A DNA stretch of 64,000 nucleotides from JABDMH01 sp965223165. Its GTDB lineage: Bacteria; Bacteroidota; Bacteroidia; Chitinophagales; Saprospiraceae. The first letter of the stretch is position 1, and the number at the start of each line of letters is the position of its first letter. Below the pieces are notes generated by a model. The model was given only the letters and a program-made list of their open reading frames with translations, did no database searches and was not told the origin of the DNA. This document shows, one piece after another, positions 26,526-35,088 of the stretch. Location of the stretch: contig CBDCVQ010000020.1 in NCBI GenBank assembly GCA_965223165.1, positions 620,001-684,000 on the forward strand. The letters are read 5' to 3'. Both the position numbers and the translations under genes were made by a program.

Positions 26526-27227
26526 TTACAAATCTCCCAATTGAGGTCTAATCACGATCTCCTCCACCACAGCGGCATCCGACAACTGATGAGCACTCCA
26601 AATCGCTTGAGCTATGTCGGAAGCCTGCATCAGCCGTTCTTCGGGCAGATCTACCCCCTTCCAGGAGTCAGACCACGTAGCTCCGGGCAAGACTGCCGTC
26701 ACCCGCACCCCTTCGCCTTTCAACTCTTCGCGGAGTACTTTGGTGTAGCCAAGCAGCGCAAATTTTGAAATGCTGTAGGAGCCGCCGTTGGGGTAAGCCA
26801 CTTGGCTGGCGATCGAGCACAAGTTTACGATATGACCGTTTCGTGCTTTGGTCATCGTTGGTGCCAGTAGACGGGTCAGCCAATAGACGCTTTCCACATT
26901 GACCCTCCACATCAGGTCAAGATTCTCCTCGTCTTCGGTCAGGACCGACCCCGGCCGGAAGATGCCGGCGTTGTTGATGAGAATATCCACGTGATCACAG
27001 GACTGCAGGACAAACAGACCAAAGGCCTCCACCTCCTTCCGACTTGCAAAGTCAGCGCGAAATACGCTTATCTCCACGTCGTAGGAGCCTAACGCAAGGC
27101 GTAGTTCCGCAAGGTCCTCCGCACTGCGCGAACAGGTCAAAATGTGAAAGCCTTTGCTGGCAAAGAGCTCGCTCAGAGCCCGGCCTATACCCTTTGTACC
27201 GCCCGTAATGACTGCATTCTTACGCAT
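26526..27227 (-). CDS. SDR family oxidoreductase
   Basis: Short-chain dehydrogenase/reductase of 233 residues. The cofactor loop is ITGGTKGIGRALSELFA, followed by the NNAG motif in VDILINNAGIFRPG and the catalytic S-Y-K in CSIASQVAYPNGGSYSISK. The sequence is closest in character to sepiapterin reductase- or 3-ketoacyl reductase-like SDRs, but the substrate cannot be assigned. It is divergent from the MlaE/MlaF operon and convergent with the M43-like gene. Confidence 0.88.
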   Translation of the reverse strand: MRKNAVITGGTKGIGRALSELFASKGFHILTCSRSAEDLAELRLALGSYDVEISVFRADFASRKEVEAFGLFVLQSCDHVDILINNAGIFRPGSVLTEDEENLDLMWRVNVESVYWLTRLLAPTMTKARNGHIVNLCSIASQVAYPNGGSYSISKFALLGYTKVLREELKGEGVRVTAVLPGATWSDSWKGVDLPEERLMQASDIAQAIWSAHQLSDAAVVEEIVIRPQLGDL

Positions 27228-27322
27228 GGATGTGTTGACGAAAGTCGCTTGGATTCAACAATTGGCCCTGTAGCACGTTTGGCTAAAAATAAAGTTAATT
27301 TAGCACGCTCCAAGCGGGGAGG

Positions 27323-28072
27323 ATGATCACAGGATTGCTATATCACTTTGGACGCTACATTATCATGATGTCTACGGCTTTTTCAAGGCCGGAGAAGCAC
27401 TCGATGTATTGGAGAGAGATGGTGAGGCAGATGTATGACATTGGCGTAGGCTCGCTGATCATCGTGATGCTCATTTCGATCTTTATCGGCGCCGTAGCAG
27501 CTGTCCAGTTTGCCTATCAGCTAGGCGATGGCACATTAGTACCTGCGTACTACATCGGCTATGTCGTACGGGACCTCACGATCATTGAGCTCGCTCCCAC
27601 CATCACATGTCTAGTGCTGGCAGGTAAGGTAGGCTCCAATATGGCCAGTGAGATTGGCGGTATGCGCCAAAAGGAGCACATCGATGCCATGGAGGTCATG
27701 GGTGTCAATACGGCTGCCTATCTGATCATGCCCAAGCTGATCGCCGCCTTGGTGATGGTACCCATCCTAGTCGCACTTTCGGCCTTTCTTGGGGTAGCGG
27801 GAGGATATATAGCCAGTGTGCCGGCCCAATTGATCACACACGCTGAATATGTGCAGGGGATCCGTACGTTCTTTGAACCCTACTATGTCTTTATGATGTT
27901 TGTCAAGGCCTTTGTCTTTGCCATTATCCTCACTACGGTGTCGTGCTATCAAGGCTACTACGTAAAAGGAGGTGCCATCGAGTTGGGCCGCGCGAGTACT
28001 AATGCCGTCGTGGTCAGTGATATCCTGATCTTGCTGGCTGATTATCTCATAGCAATCGTGATGACGACATGA
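27323..28072 (+). CDS. MlaE/YrbE family ABC transporter permease
   Basis: Permease of 249 residues of a lipid-transport (MCE/Mla-type) ABC system in the inner membrane. It shows the family pattern: N-terminal amphipathic region, then GVGSLIIVMLISIFIGAVAAV, the conserved ELAPTITCLVLAGKVGSNMA and EIGGMRQKEHIDAMEVMG loop, and further membrane helices. It overlaps the ATP-binding gene by 4 bp (ATGA), so they are translationally coupled. The substrate is presumably phospholipid moved between the membranes. No MCE (MlaD) gene follows within the window, unlike many related operons. Confidence 0.93.
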   Translation: MITGLLYHFGRYIIMMSTAFSRPEKHSMYWREMVRQMYDIGVGSLIIVMLISIFIGAVAAVQFAYQLGDGTLVPAYYIGYVVRDLTIIELAPTITCLVLAGKVGSNMASEIGGMRQKEHIDAMEVMGVNTAAYLIMPKLIAALVMVPILVALSAFLGVAGGYIASVPAQLITHAEYVQGIRTFFEPYYVFMMFVKAFVFAIILTTVSCYQGYYVKGGAIELGRASTNAVVVSDILILLADYLIAIVMTT

Positions 28073-28830
28073 TCAGGGCGGAGAAGATCTTTAAGTCCTT
28101 TGGCGAGACAGATGTCCTGAAAGACATTACAATCGACTTTGAATCTGGCAAGTGCAACCTGATCATCGGCAAGAGCGGGGCCGGCAAGACCGTACTTCTA
28201 AAGATCATAGCCGGCCTGATGCGGCCCACCTCCGGCATCATCTGGTATGACAACATCAACTTTCTGGAGCTGTCTAAGAAGGAAGTGCGTGAGATCCGCA
28301 TGTCCGTAGGTATGCTGTTTCAGGGTGGTGCACTATTTGACTCCATGACCACGGAAGAAAATATTCGTTTTCCTCTCGACATGTTTACCAATCAGACGAG
28401 GGCAGAAAAAAAGGCCCGCGTAGAGTACTGCCTGGAGCGAGTCAACCTGGAGGGGAGCAACGACCGGTATCCCTCAGAGCTTAGTGGAGGTATGCAAAAG
28501 CGAGTCGGCATCGCGCGCTCGATTGTCTTGAAGCCCAAGTACCTGTTTGCAGATGAGCCCAACTCCGGGCTCGATCCCAGGACTTCGATTCTAATCGACG
28601 AGCTAATCGAGAGTATCACCGAGGAGAACAATATCACGACCATCATCAATACCCACGACATGAACTCGGTGATGGAGATCGGTGACCATATCAACCTACT
28701 CCATTTGGGTAATCTGGCTTGGTCCGGAAATAAGCGGGAGGTGCTGCACAGCAAGAATGAGATCCTACACGACTTCATCTTCGCATCGCCTTTCTTACAA
28801 AAACTGCGAGATACAGCCATCAGCTCGTAG
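28069..28830 (+). CDS. ABC transporter ATP-binding protein, MlaF type
   Basis: ATPase of 253 residues partnering the MlaE-like permease. Walker A is IIGKSGAGKTVLLK, the signature motif LSGGMQKRVGIARS (the variant with MQKR, typical of Mla/MCE ATPases) and Walker B YLFADEPNSGLDP. The switch histidine is in INTHDMNSVMEIGD. Membrane-associated on the cytoplasmic side. It overlaps the permease gene by 4 bp. Confidence 0.94.
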   Translation: MIRAEKIFKSFGETDVLKDITIDFESGKCNLIIGKSGAGKTVLLKIIAGLMRPTSGIIWYDNINFLELSKKEVREIRMSVGMLFQGGALFDSMTTEENIRFPLDMFTNQTRAEKKARVEYCLERVNLEGSNDRYPSELSGGMQKRVGIARSIVLKPKYLFADEPNSGLDPRTSILIDELIESITEENNITTIINTHDMNSVMEIGDHINLLHLGNLAWSGNKREVLHSKNEILHDFIFASPFLQKLRDTAISS

Positions 28831-28864
28831 GGAGAAATCGGTCGCGATACCGTCTGGTGTGGGC

Positions 28865-28902
28865 AAAAAAAAGCCCGTAATTTGACGTTTCAAATCCGGG
28901 CT
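28865..28902 (-). terminator. minus-strand Rho-independent terminator
   Basis: agcccg (28872-28877) pairs with cgggct (28897-28902), with additional pairing of atttga and tcaaat. On the minus strand the stem is followed by TTTTTTTT (28872-28865). No minus-strand coding gene ends nearby, which points to a non-coding transcript. On the plus strand the hairpin may also end the mla transcript but has no U-run. Confidence 0.65.
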
Positions 28903-29056
28903 ATTCGACTAAGGTCTCAAAATAAGAAAACTACATCTTATGGTTTCGCTATGTATAAGCGTAACAAATTCAGCCGTTTAAAGTTTAATCCAATCTTTTA
29001 TGGATTTGTCTCAGCAATCTAATCGAATACACATTACGATAATGTACCCATTATAG
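28865..29056 (-). ncRNA. candidate small RNA (~190 nt)
   Basis: A minus-strand transcript would start about 7 bp after the -7 box TATATTTG (29063-29070, perfect TAnnTTTG) and end at the strong terminator at 28865-28902. No ORF of meaningful length is present on this strand (only peptides of 5-7 codons). The interval between mlaF and the 29132 gene is otherwise empty. The -33 part of the promoter is poor and I could not match the RNA to a known family such as 6S. Confidence 0.3.
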
Positions 29057-29131
29057 ATTTAACAAATATATTGCCAAAAAAAGTTCTTTCCTAGGATTTA
29101 CTGCCAATCTTTCTGACAAATTATCCACATT

Positions 29132-29389
29132 ATGCGTATCAGTGTTGAAATCAGCTTATACCCTCTGCAGGCCCAATTTGGTGAGTCCATCCTGGCCTTC
29201 ATTGATCTCCTTCGTGGTACACCCGGGATGCAGTTGCGGACCAACCACATGAGCACGCAAGTGACCGGTCCCTTCGAGGTGGTTATGCCCGCCGTGACCG
29301 CTGCCTTGGAGCAAACGCTGGCGGAGAAACATCGATCTGCCGTGGTCATGAAGATCTTCAATGAGGAGGTGGACTTGGCGTGGCTGTGA
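29132..29389 (+). CDS. small YkoF/MTH1187-type thiamine-binding-fold protein
   Basis: Protein of 85 residues. MRISVEISLYPLQAQFGESI followed by TNHMSTQVTGPFEVVM resembles the ferredoxin-like YkoF/MTH1187 (thiamine-binding) fold, where the TQVTG-type strand contacts ligand. The family has diverse or unknown roles, and the assignment rests on pattern recognition only. It is alone on the plus strand. A hairpin cttcgaagt/aacttcgaag follows 10 bp after the stop. Confidence 0.55.
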   Translation: MRISVEISLYPLQAQFGESILAFIDLLRGTPGMQLRTNHMSTQVTGPFEVVMPAVTAALEQTLAEKHRSAVVMKIFNEEVDLAWL

Positions 29390-29453
29390 TACATATGGCT
29401 TCGAAGTGGCAAACTTCGAAGAACGGAGTGGACGGATGTATGGCAGAGCCAAC

Positions 29454-29484
29454 AAAAAAGGTCCTGCAAAATGAGCGCAGGACC
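29454..29484 (-). terminator. terminator downstream of the cysteine-rich secreted protein gene
   Basis: ggtcctgc (29460-29467) and gcaggacc (29477-29484) form the stem. On the minus strand it is followed by TTTTTTG. It lies 128 bp beyond the stop at 29613, the only minus-strand gene upstream of it. Confidence 0.6.
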
Positions 29485-29612
29485 CAAAGAGGGTTGGTTA
29501 TTTAAGCGATTGCTTGCCAAGTAAGTTCAAACGCGTTTTGGAGCCAATCATATTTGATCTGAAACTCCACTAGCCTCTGCACACACTACCGGGCAATCGA
29601 TATGCGCTATCT

Positions 29613-30014
29613 CTACGTGCGCAATCTCTTCGTCTGCACAGACGCTGCCGTCAGTGCTCCACCCTTGATACATTGCTTTATGCGACAATTCTTCATGTCT
29701 TTGCACTTGGAGAGGTCGCAGGCCTTATCACAGACAAAGGTCTTGGAGCTATGGTCAAAGCGCACCGCCTGATAGGACATGGTACCCGTCGACGGGCATT
29801 CCACTTTGCGCATATACTTGGTTGCGCCCGTTAGCGCGTCTTTGGTGCTGATAATGTTCTCGTCCAACAGCGCGACGGTCATCGCCGAACTGCTACAATA
29901 CTTCTTGGCGTACTTGGAGCAATGGGCCTTCTTATAGCTGCTGCAGTCCTGGGCCTGCACACCTGAAGCTCCAATAAAGAACACGGCGAGGACAAGTAGC
30001 GTGGAAAATTTCAT
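29613..30014 (-). CDS. small cysteine-rich secreted protein, unknown function
   Basis: Protein of 133 residues with no recognised family. Residues 1-22 are a clear signal peptide (LLVLAVFFIGASGVQAQ). The mature part has nine cysteines, many next to lysines: DCSSYKKAHCSKYAKKYC at the start and CDKACDLSKCKDMKNCRIKQC near the end as separate clusters. The spacing suggests disulfides or metal binding in the periplasm or outside (inference). The gene stands alone, followed by a terminator. Confidence 0.7.
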   Translation of the reverse strand: MKFSTLLVLAVFFIGASGVQAQDCSSYKKAHCSKYAKKYCSSSAMTVALLDENIISTKDALTGATKYMRKVECPSTGTMSYQAVRFDHSSKTFVCDKACDLSKCKDMKNCRIKQCIKGGALTAASVQTKRLRT

Positions 30015-30221
30015 ATTATTAGATTGAACTTCTCGTAAGTTTAGCTATTCTTTCCTACAAATGCAAGGATAGTGCCAGCCCCGGACACCTGAGGAGGACT
30101 TCTACAGCCTTGCGAATCAGGGTTTTCCAGGCAGATACTCCCTGCTAGGAGGACCTCCATCGACAGCCGCTGGGTCACCCTGTGGCTTGTACGAAACCCC
30201 CTAATGCTTAAATCATATCAA

Positions 30222-30639
30222 ATGACAAAGTGGTTCTTGCCCCTGTGCTGCCTGTTTTGCGCTTGCAAAGCACAGAAATTTGACCATTCCACCTACGCCG
30301 ATGATTTACATCACCGTTGGCTCCGGGGGAGGTATCGCCGGTATCGAAACAAGTTTTCACGTACTGCCCAATGGCGCCGTGTACCACACCTCGAGCCTCG
30401 ATACCCTGCAGAAGAAGCTCCCTCCCATCAATCGAAAGGTCGTCCGAGCTGCCTTGGAGAAAGGTCGGCAGCTGATGGACTACGCCTATCAAAAGCCTGG
30501 AAATGTATATAAATTCATCACCTTGCACATTGCCGGCCGAGCCAATCGCATCGCTTGGCATGAGGAGGCTGAAGTAGACGCTCGGTGCCTGGAGGCTTAT
30601 AAGACTATCGACAAACTGATCAACAAATCACAGCTATGA
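30222..30639 (+). pseudogene. frameshifted small lipoprotein gene
   Basis: Two frames that seem to belong to one gene. From ATG 30222 the first frame gives a lipoprotein-like N-terminus (MTKWFLPLCCLFCACKAQKF) and then becomes implausible after ~30 codons. The body continues one base later in the next frame: MIYITVGSGGGIAGIETS, then HVLPNGAVYHTSSLDTL, to the stop at 30637-30639. The GSGGGxxGxET pattern is typical of small Bacteroidota lipoproteins that normally carry such a signal. One extra base near 30297-30303 would explain the break. It could be a sequencing error, a true pseudogene, or a shorter cytoplasmic protein starting at ATG 30280 or 30301. It overlaps the M4 protease start by 4 bp. 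Confidence 0.5.
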
Positions 30640-33600
30640 AGAACAGCTATATTATTGCAGTCATTCTGATCACCTGGTGCACACCGCTTTTGGCACAGAC
30701 ACCACTCAAACCGATGCCCAGAGGCATAAAAGTAGATTACCAAGTACAGCCCATATCGCTAAAGGATCTTGAACACACCCCGTCGGCTGTCAAGAGGTAT
30801 ACGGGGAAAGCGCAATACGACGTAATTAACGGCGCTCTCCTTCTAGATGAACCAGCGGCAGCGGTACAGATTCAGCACAACTCACCTACGGGTTCTCTCT
30901 GGGCCAAGGGCCAGTGGCTGAACTCACCCCATGCCAGAAAATACAACAAGGAAGAGAAGCGACTGGCGATCATGCAAAAAGCGATGCACAAGATGGGCAT
31001 GACGCTCAAGGGCTCGCTGCACCGCATAGCAGAAGAAACTAAAGCCGATGTCGACCATGTGCGGTATGAACATCGATACCAGGGTATTCCCGTTTGGGGG
31101 AGCGAATTGACCCTGCACCAGCAGAAAAACAGCTACTCCCTGACCGGCACCCTGAGCCGACATCCACTGCCGACGTACGTGCCGGAAGCGATGGCGTCGG
31201 CCGGTGTGGACGCAGTGGTGCAACAAGCGCTCCATCAGGAGGGCGTGCATGTGATCAGCCAGGAGGCCCGCCAGCGGATGAAGCCCTTGATGGAGGATGA
31301 TGCAGAAGCCTTGATCTGGTATCCCCACGAAGGGACTTTCAGGCTAGCCTGGCACCGCACGGTGCATCCCAATCTGATGTCCCGGTGGGAGTATTTTGTC
31401 GATGCCGAGACGGGCCAAGTGTTGGATAGTTATCCAAGCCTGTGCAAGCTGCACAATCACCCTCCCAACGGCGGGGTTGACGGTGAGACCACCGGCACCG
31501 GCCTCGATCTGCACGGCCAACTGCGCACGATCCACACCTGGGAGACGCAGGGCTTTCAATTGATGATCGATGCCTCGCGCACAGACATGTACAATCAGTT
31601 TCGCTCAAGTATGCCGGACGATCCCGTGGGCACGATTATCACCCTCGACGCGCTCAGCACCTTTCCGGGCGACGACAACTTTAAATATCGTGACCTCTTC
31701 TCCAATTCAAGCAATTGGGACGACCCGGTCGCTGTCTCCGCACATACCAACGCCGCAGCGGCCTACGAGTACTTTCGCACCGTCTTTGGCCGTATCTCTA
31801 TCAATGGCAACGGGGGCAATATCATTTCACTGATCAATGTCGTAGACGAAGACGGACGACCGATGGACAACGCCTTTTGGAATGGCGTGGCGATCTTCTA
31901 CGGTGGAGGCAATCAGGCATTCAGTTCGCCGCTGGCGAAGGGGCTGGACGTGGCCGCCCACGAGATGGGACATGGCGTCATCCAAACCTCAGCCAATCTC
32001 AACTACCGTGGCGAATCAGGCGCTCTCAACGAGTCCTTCGCGGATGTCTTTGGCTCCTTGATTGACCGCGAAGACTGGCTGATCGGGGAGGATATCGTCG
32101 ACACCCGGATCTTTCGCTCCGGTGCCTTGCGCGACATGAGAGACCCCACCAACGGGGGCACGCGCTTGGGCGATCCCGGATACCAGCCCGATCACTATCA
32201 GACTCGGTACACGGGACGAGAGGATAATGAAGGTGTGCACATCAATAGTGGCATACCCAATAAGGCCTTTTACCTCTTTGCCACCCAAGTCGGCCGGGAG
32301 GTGGCTGAGCAAGTGTATTTTACTGTGCTCACCCAATATCTGACGCGATCCAGTCAATTTGTCGATCTGCGTATCGCGGTATTGGATGCGGCGCAGCAAC
32401 GGTTTGGCAATCAGGTCGCGCAGGCGGCGGCCAATGCCTTCGATCAGGTAGGCATCATCGGCGAAGAAGGGGGCAACTACACGGAGGATGTGGAGGTCAA
32501 CCCGGGTCAGGACTTTATCCTGGTAGCCGACGACGAGCTCGCCACGGTTAGCCTGATCGACCCAGCCAATCAATTGTGGGCGGACCCATTGATCAGCGGT
32601 GGTGTGGTAAATCCACCCAGTGTGACGGACGACGGGTCATTTATCGTCTACGTGGCAGACGATCTCACGATGCGCGGGATCACTTTTGATTGGAACCAAG
32701 GTACGTTTCAACCCGATGTACTGGAGTCCAACCCGATCTGGCGCAATGCCGTGGTCTCCAAAGACGGCCTCAAGATCGCAGCCATCACCGATGAGATCTC
32801 CGACTCGATCTACATCTTTTCGTTGGAGCAGGGGACATTCGCTATCTACGAGCTGGCCAATCCGACGACGGCCGGCGGTGACACCATCAGTACAGGCGAA
32901 GTCCTATTTGCCGATGCGATGGAGTGGGACCACTCCGGAGAGTTTCTAATGTATGACGCATTTAATGTCATCACGAAGTCCGGCAGTGATGCCGAACTCA
33001 CCTACTGGGACATTGGCTTTATGGAGGTCTGGGACGAAGAAGCGGACACCTATGGCAGTGGTTACATTACCAAGTTGTTCTCCGGGCTTCCCGAGGATCT
33101 CAGCGTGGGTAATCCCACCTTTGCCAAGAACTCACCCTACATCATCGCCTTTGACTTTGTCGATGAGTCGGAAGGAGATCCGATCTATCAGATCTTGGGT
33201 GTAAATATCGAGACGGGCGATCTGGGCCTGATTTATGAGAACACCCGTTTCGGATATCCCAGTTATTCGAGGTCTGATGACTTGATCATCTTTGATACGG
33301 ATGCGTCCGATGGGGTTAATGACCTGGTAGTGGTCGCGCAGCTAGGGCTGTCAGAAAGCAAATTGAGTGGCGAGGGTAGTCCCAGTATCCTCCGTGAGTT
33401 TTCTCGATGGGGCGTATGGTTTAGCAATGGCAACCGCAGTCTCAGCACGCCAATCTTAGACCTCCAGCCCGAGGACACCCAGATCACCTATTTTCCGCAC
33501 CCGGTCCATGACCGATTGACCTTGACCGCCCCATGGTTTGCGCAGACGGATGCCATCGAGCTGCACATACGCAATATTCAAGGTCAATTGCTGCGATCGA

Positions 33601-33722
33601 CGATGCACCAGCGGCCGTCCGAGCGCATTGAGACGGATTTGTCATCGATGGCGCCAGGTGTTTATCTTGTGCAGCTGAAGAGTGGATCCGGACTCCGCAC
33701 CATCAAGGTGGTGAAGAACTAG
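30636..33722 (+). CDS. M4 (thermolysin-like) metalloprotease with T9SS C-terminal sorting domain
   Basis: Secreted zinc protease of 1028 residues. Signal peptide residues 1-21 (IIAVILITWCTPLLAQ). An FTP/PepSY-type propeptide region spans ~95-265. In the M4 catalytic domain the zinc site HEMGH is at residues 442-446 and the third ligand E466 in GALNESFADVFG; the active-site histidine probably lies in EGVHINSGIPNKAFYL. Residues ~600-930 resemble a beta-propeller-like region. The tail (TLTAPWF ... APGVYLVQLKSG ... IKVVKN) is a T9SS type A sorting domain. ATG 30636 overlaps the stop of the preceding small gene. The TAG stop codon lies inside the MITE-like copy that begins at 33718. Confidence 0.92.
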   Translation: MKNSYIIAVILITWCTPLLAQTPLKPMPRGIKVDYQVQPISLKDLEHTPSAVKRYTGKAQYDVINGALLLDEPAAAVQIQHNSPTGSLWAKGQWLNSPHARKYNKEEKRLAIMQKAMHKMGMTLKGSLHRIAEETKADVDHVRYEHRYQGIPVWGSELTLHQQKNSYSLTGTLSRHPLPTYVPEAMASAGVDAVVQQALHQEGVHVISQEARQRMKPLMEDDAEALIWYPHEGTFRLAWHRTVHPNLMSRWEYFVDAETGQVLDSYPSLCKLHNHPPNGGVDGETTGTGLDLHGQLRTIHTWETQGFQLMIDASRTDMYNQFRSSMPDDPVGTIITLDALSTFPGDDNFKYRDLFSNSSNWDDPVAVSAHTNAAAAYEYFRTVFGRISINGNGGNIISLINVVDEDGRPMDNAFWNGVAIFYGGGNQAFSSPLAKGLDVAAHEMGHGVIQTSANLNYRGESGALNESFADVFGSLIDREDWLIGEDIVDTRIFRSGALRDMRDPTNGGTRLGDPGYQPDHYQTRYTGREDNEGVHINSGIPNKAFYLFATQVGREVAEQVYFTVLTQYLTRSSQFVDLRIAVLDAAQQRFGNQVAQAAANAFDQVGIIGEEGGNYTEDVEVNPGQDFILVADDELATVSLIDPANQLWADPLISGGVVNPPSVTDDGSFIVYVADDLTMRGITFDWNQGTFQPDVLESNPIWRNAVVSKDGLKIAAITDEISDSIYIFSLEQGTFAIYELANPTTAGGDTISTGEVLFADAMEWDHSGEFLMYDAFNVITKSGSDAELTYWDIGFMEVWDEEADTYGSGYITKLFSGLPEDLSVGNPTFAKNSPYIIAFDFVDESEGDPIYQILGVNIETGDLGLIYENTRFGYPSYSRSDDLIIFDTDASDGVNDLVVVAQLGLSESKLSGEGSPSILREFSRWGVWFSNGNRSLSTPILDLQPEDTQITYFPHPVHDRLTLTAPWFAQTDAIELHIRNIQGQLLRSTMHQRPSERIETDLSSMAPGVYLVQLKSGSGLRTIKVVKN

Positions 33723-33946
33723 TAGAGTTTCGCATTAGATATGTTGAATAATTCTAATAGGATTTTGTTCGCAGACGAGGCATGACCGAGCGATCTCGAA
33801 GAGTCGAGCATGACAATGCGAGAAGTGAGGGAACCGCGAAAGCGGGTGGGTGGCATAGCCGCTGCTATGGCGAGGCTTTGCGACGAAGTATGCGGACCAA
33901 AGACATTAGAATTAACCACAAGATTTAATGCGAAACTCTACCAGTA
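33718..33946 (+). mobile_element. MITE-like repeat family 1, copy C (full length)
   Basis: 229 bp bounded by inverted ends ctagtagagtttcgcatta and taatgcgaaactctaccag (one mismatch). It is the longest of the three copies and shares the central cgagcgatctcgaagagtcg and gagaagtgagggaacc tracts with copy A. It encodes nothing. Its left end supplies the stop codon of the M4 protease gene. Confidence 0.75.
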
Positions 33947-33991
33947 GTTTGATGCATCTCTTCGACGAGACAAGATTGCCCAAATGAAAAT

Positions 33992-34987
33992 GTGACCCCT
34001 ATCGCCAAGCGCGTCCTCATCATTCGATTCAGTTCGATCGGTGACATTGTACTTACCACACCGATTGTGCGTTGCCTGAAGAGGCAGCTGGGTGCAGAGA
34101 TTCACTATCTGACCAAGCAGAATTATGCCTCCCTCCTGGCAGCCAATCCGTACGTGGACCAGATCCACACGATCCAGGAGCGGGTAGGTGACTGTATGCC
34201 CTCGCTAAAGCAACTATCGTGGGATTTGGTCGTGGATCTGCACAAGAACCTCCGTAGCAGGCAAGTACGCCGAGGGCTGCGCGCCCCCTCCGCCTCCTTT
34301 GACAAGATCAATCTGGCCAAGTGGCTGAAAGTCAATCTCAAGGTCGATCGGCTACCCGATGTACATATTGTAGACCGGTACTTTCAAGCCACCGGGCCGC
34401 TGGAGGTGACGTATGACGGGGAGGGACTCGACTTCTTTCTACCTGAGGATATTCAGGTGCCCGACCTCCCTCAGGAGCCGTATGCTTGCGTGGCAATTGG
34501 GGGTGCTCACGAGACCAAAAAGATGCCCACGACCCAATTGCGTCAGCTTTGTGAAGGCCTCCCGACCCAGGTGCTCGTCGTAGGTGGTCCCCAAGATCGA
34601 TCGGCCGGAGAGGCGCTGGACCAGCTGGATCACGTGCACAACTTGGCCGGACAGCTCTCGATATCAGAAAGCGCCTACGTACTCTCCGGGGCAGCCGTGG
34701 TCATCAGTCACGACACCGGCATGATGCATATCGCTGCCGCGCTACGTAGACCGATTTTGTCTATCTGGGGCAACACCATCCCGGCCTTTGGCATGTATCC
34801 ATTCTATCCCAAGGGGCACAACATCCCCCATCACATAAGCGAGGTACCTGACCTTGCCTGTCGGCCTTGCTCCAAGATCGGCCATGCGCAGTGTCCCAAG
34901 GGGCATTTCCGATGTATGGTAGACCAAGACCCCCGATTATTGGCAGAAAAGGCCGTCGAATTAATGTCGAGTTATTTGCAGACTTGA
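33992..34987 (+). CDS. glycosyltransferase family 9 (heptosyltransferase-like) protein
   Basis: Protein of 331 residues of the ADP-heptose:LPS heptosyltransferase family, acting at the cytoplasmic face in lipopolysaccharide core or related glycan synthesis. Opening KRVLIIRFSSIGDIVLTTP is diagnostic (FSSIGD), followed by VAIGGAHETKKMP and the donor-binding stretch VVISHDTGMMHIAAAL. The start is GTG at 33992; the only nearby ATG (33984) runs into a stop after three codons. The sugar and acceptor cannot be specified. It lies 45 bp after MITE copy C. Confidence 0.88.
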   Translation: MTPIAKRVLIIRFSSIGDIVLTTPIVRCLKRQLGAEIHYLTKQNYASLLAANPYVDQIHTIQERVGDCMPSLKQLSWDLVVDLHKNLRSRQVRRGLRAPSASFDKINLAKWLKVNLKVDRLPDVHIVDRYFQATGPLEVTYDGEGLDFFLPEDIQVPDLPQEPYACVAIGGAHETKKMPTTQLRQLCEGLPTQVLVVGGPQDRSAGEALDQLDHVHNLAGQLSISESAYVLSGAAVVISHDTGMMHIAAALRRPILSIWGNTIPAFGMYPFYPKGHNIPHHISEVPDLACRPCSKIGHAQCPKGHFRCMVDQDPRLLAEKAVELMSSYLQT

Positions 34988-35088
34988 TCTGCTAAGTTGT
35001 TAGCTTTATCTTTTTGCGAATGATGACAGAAAACCTTCTGTCCCCCACAATCATTTATTAAGGTATAATCTAAAACATAAGAGAAAGC

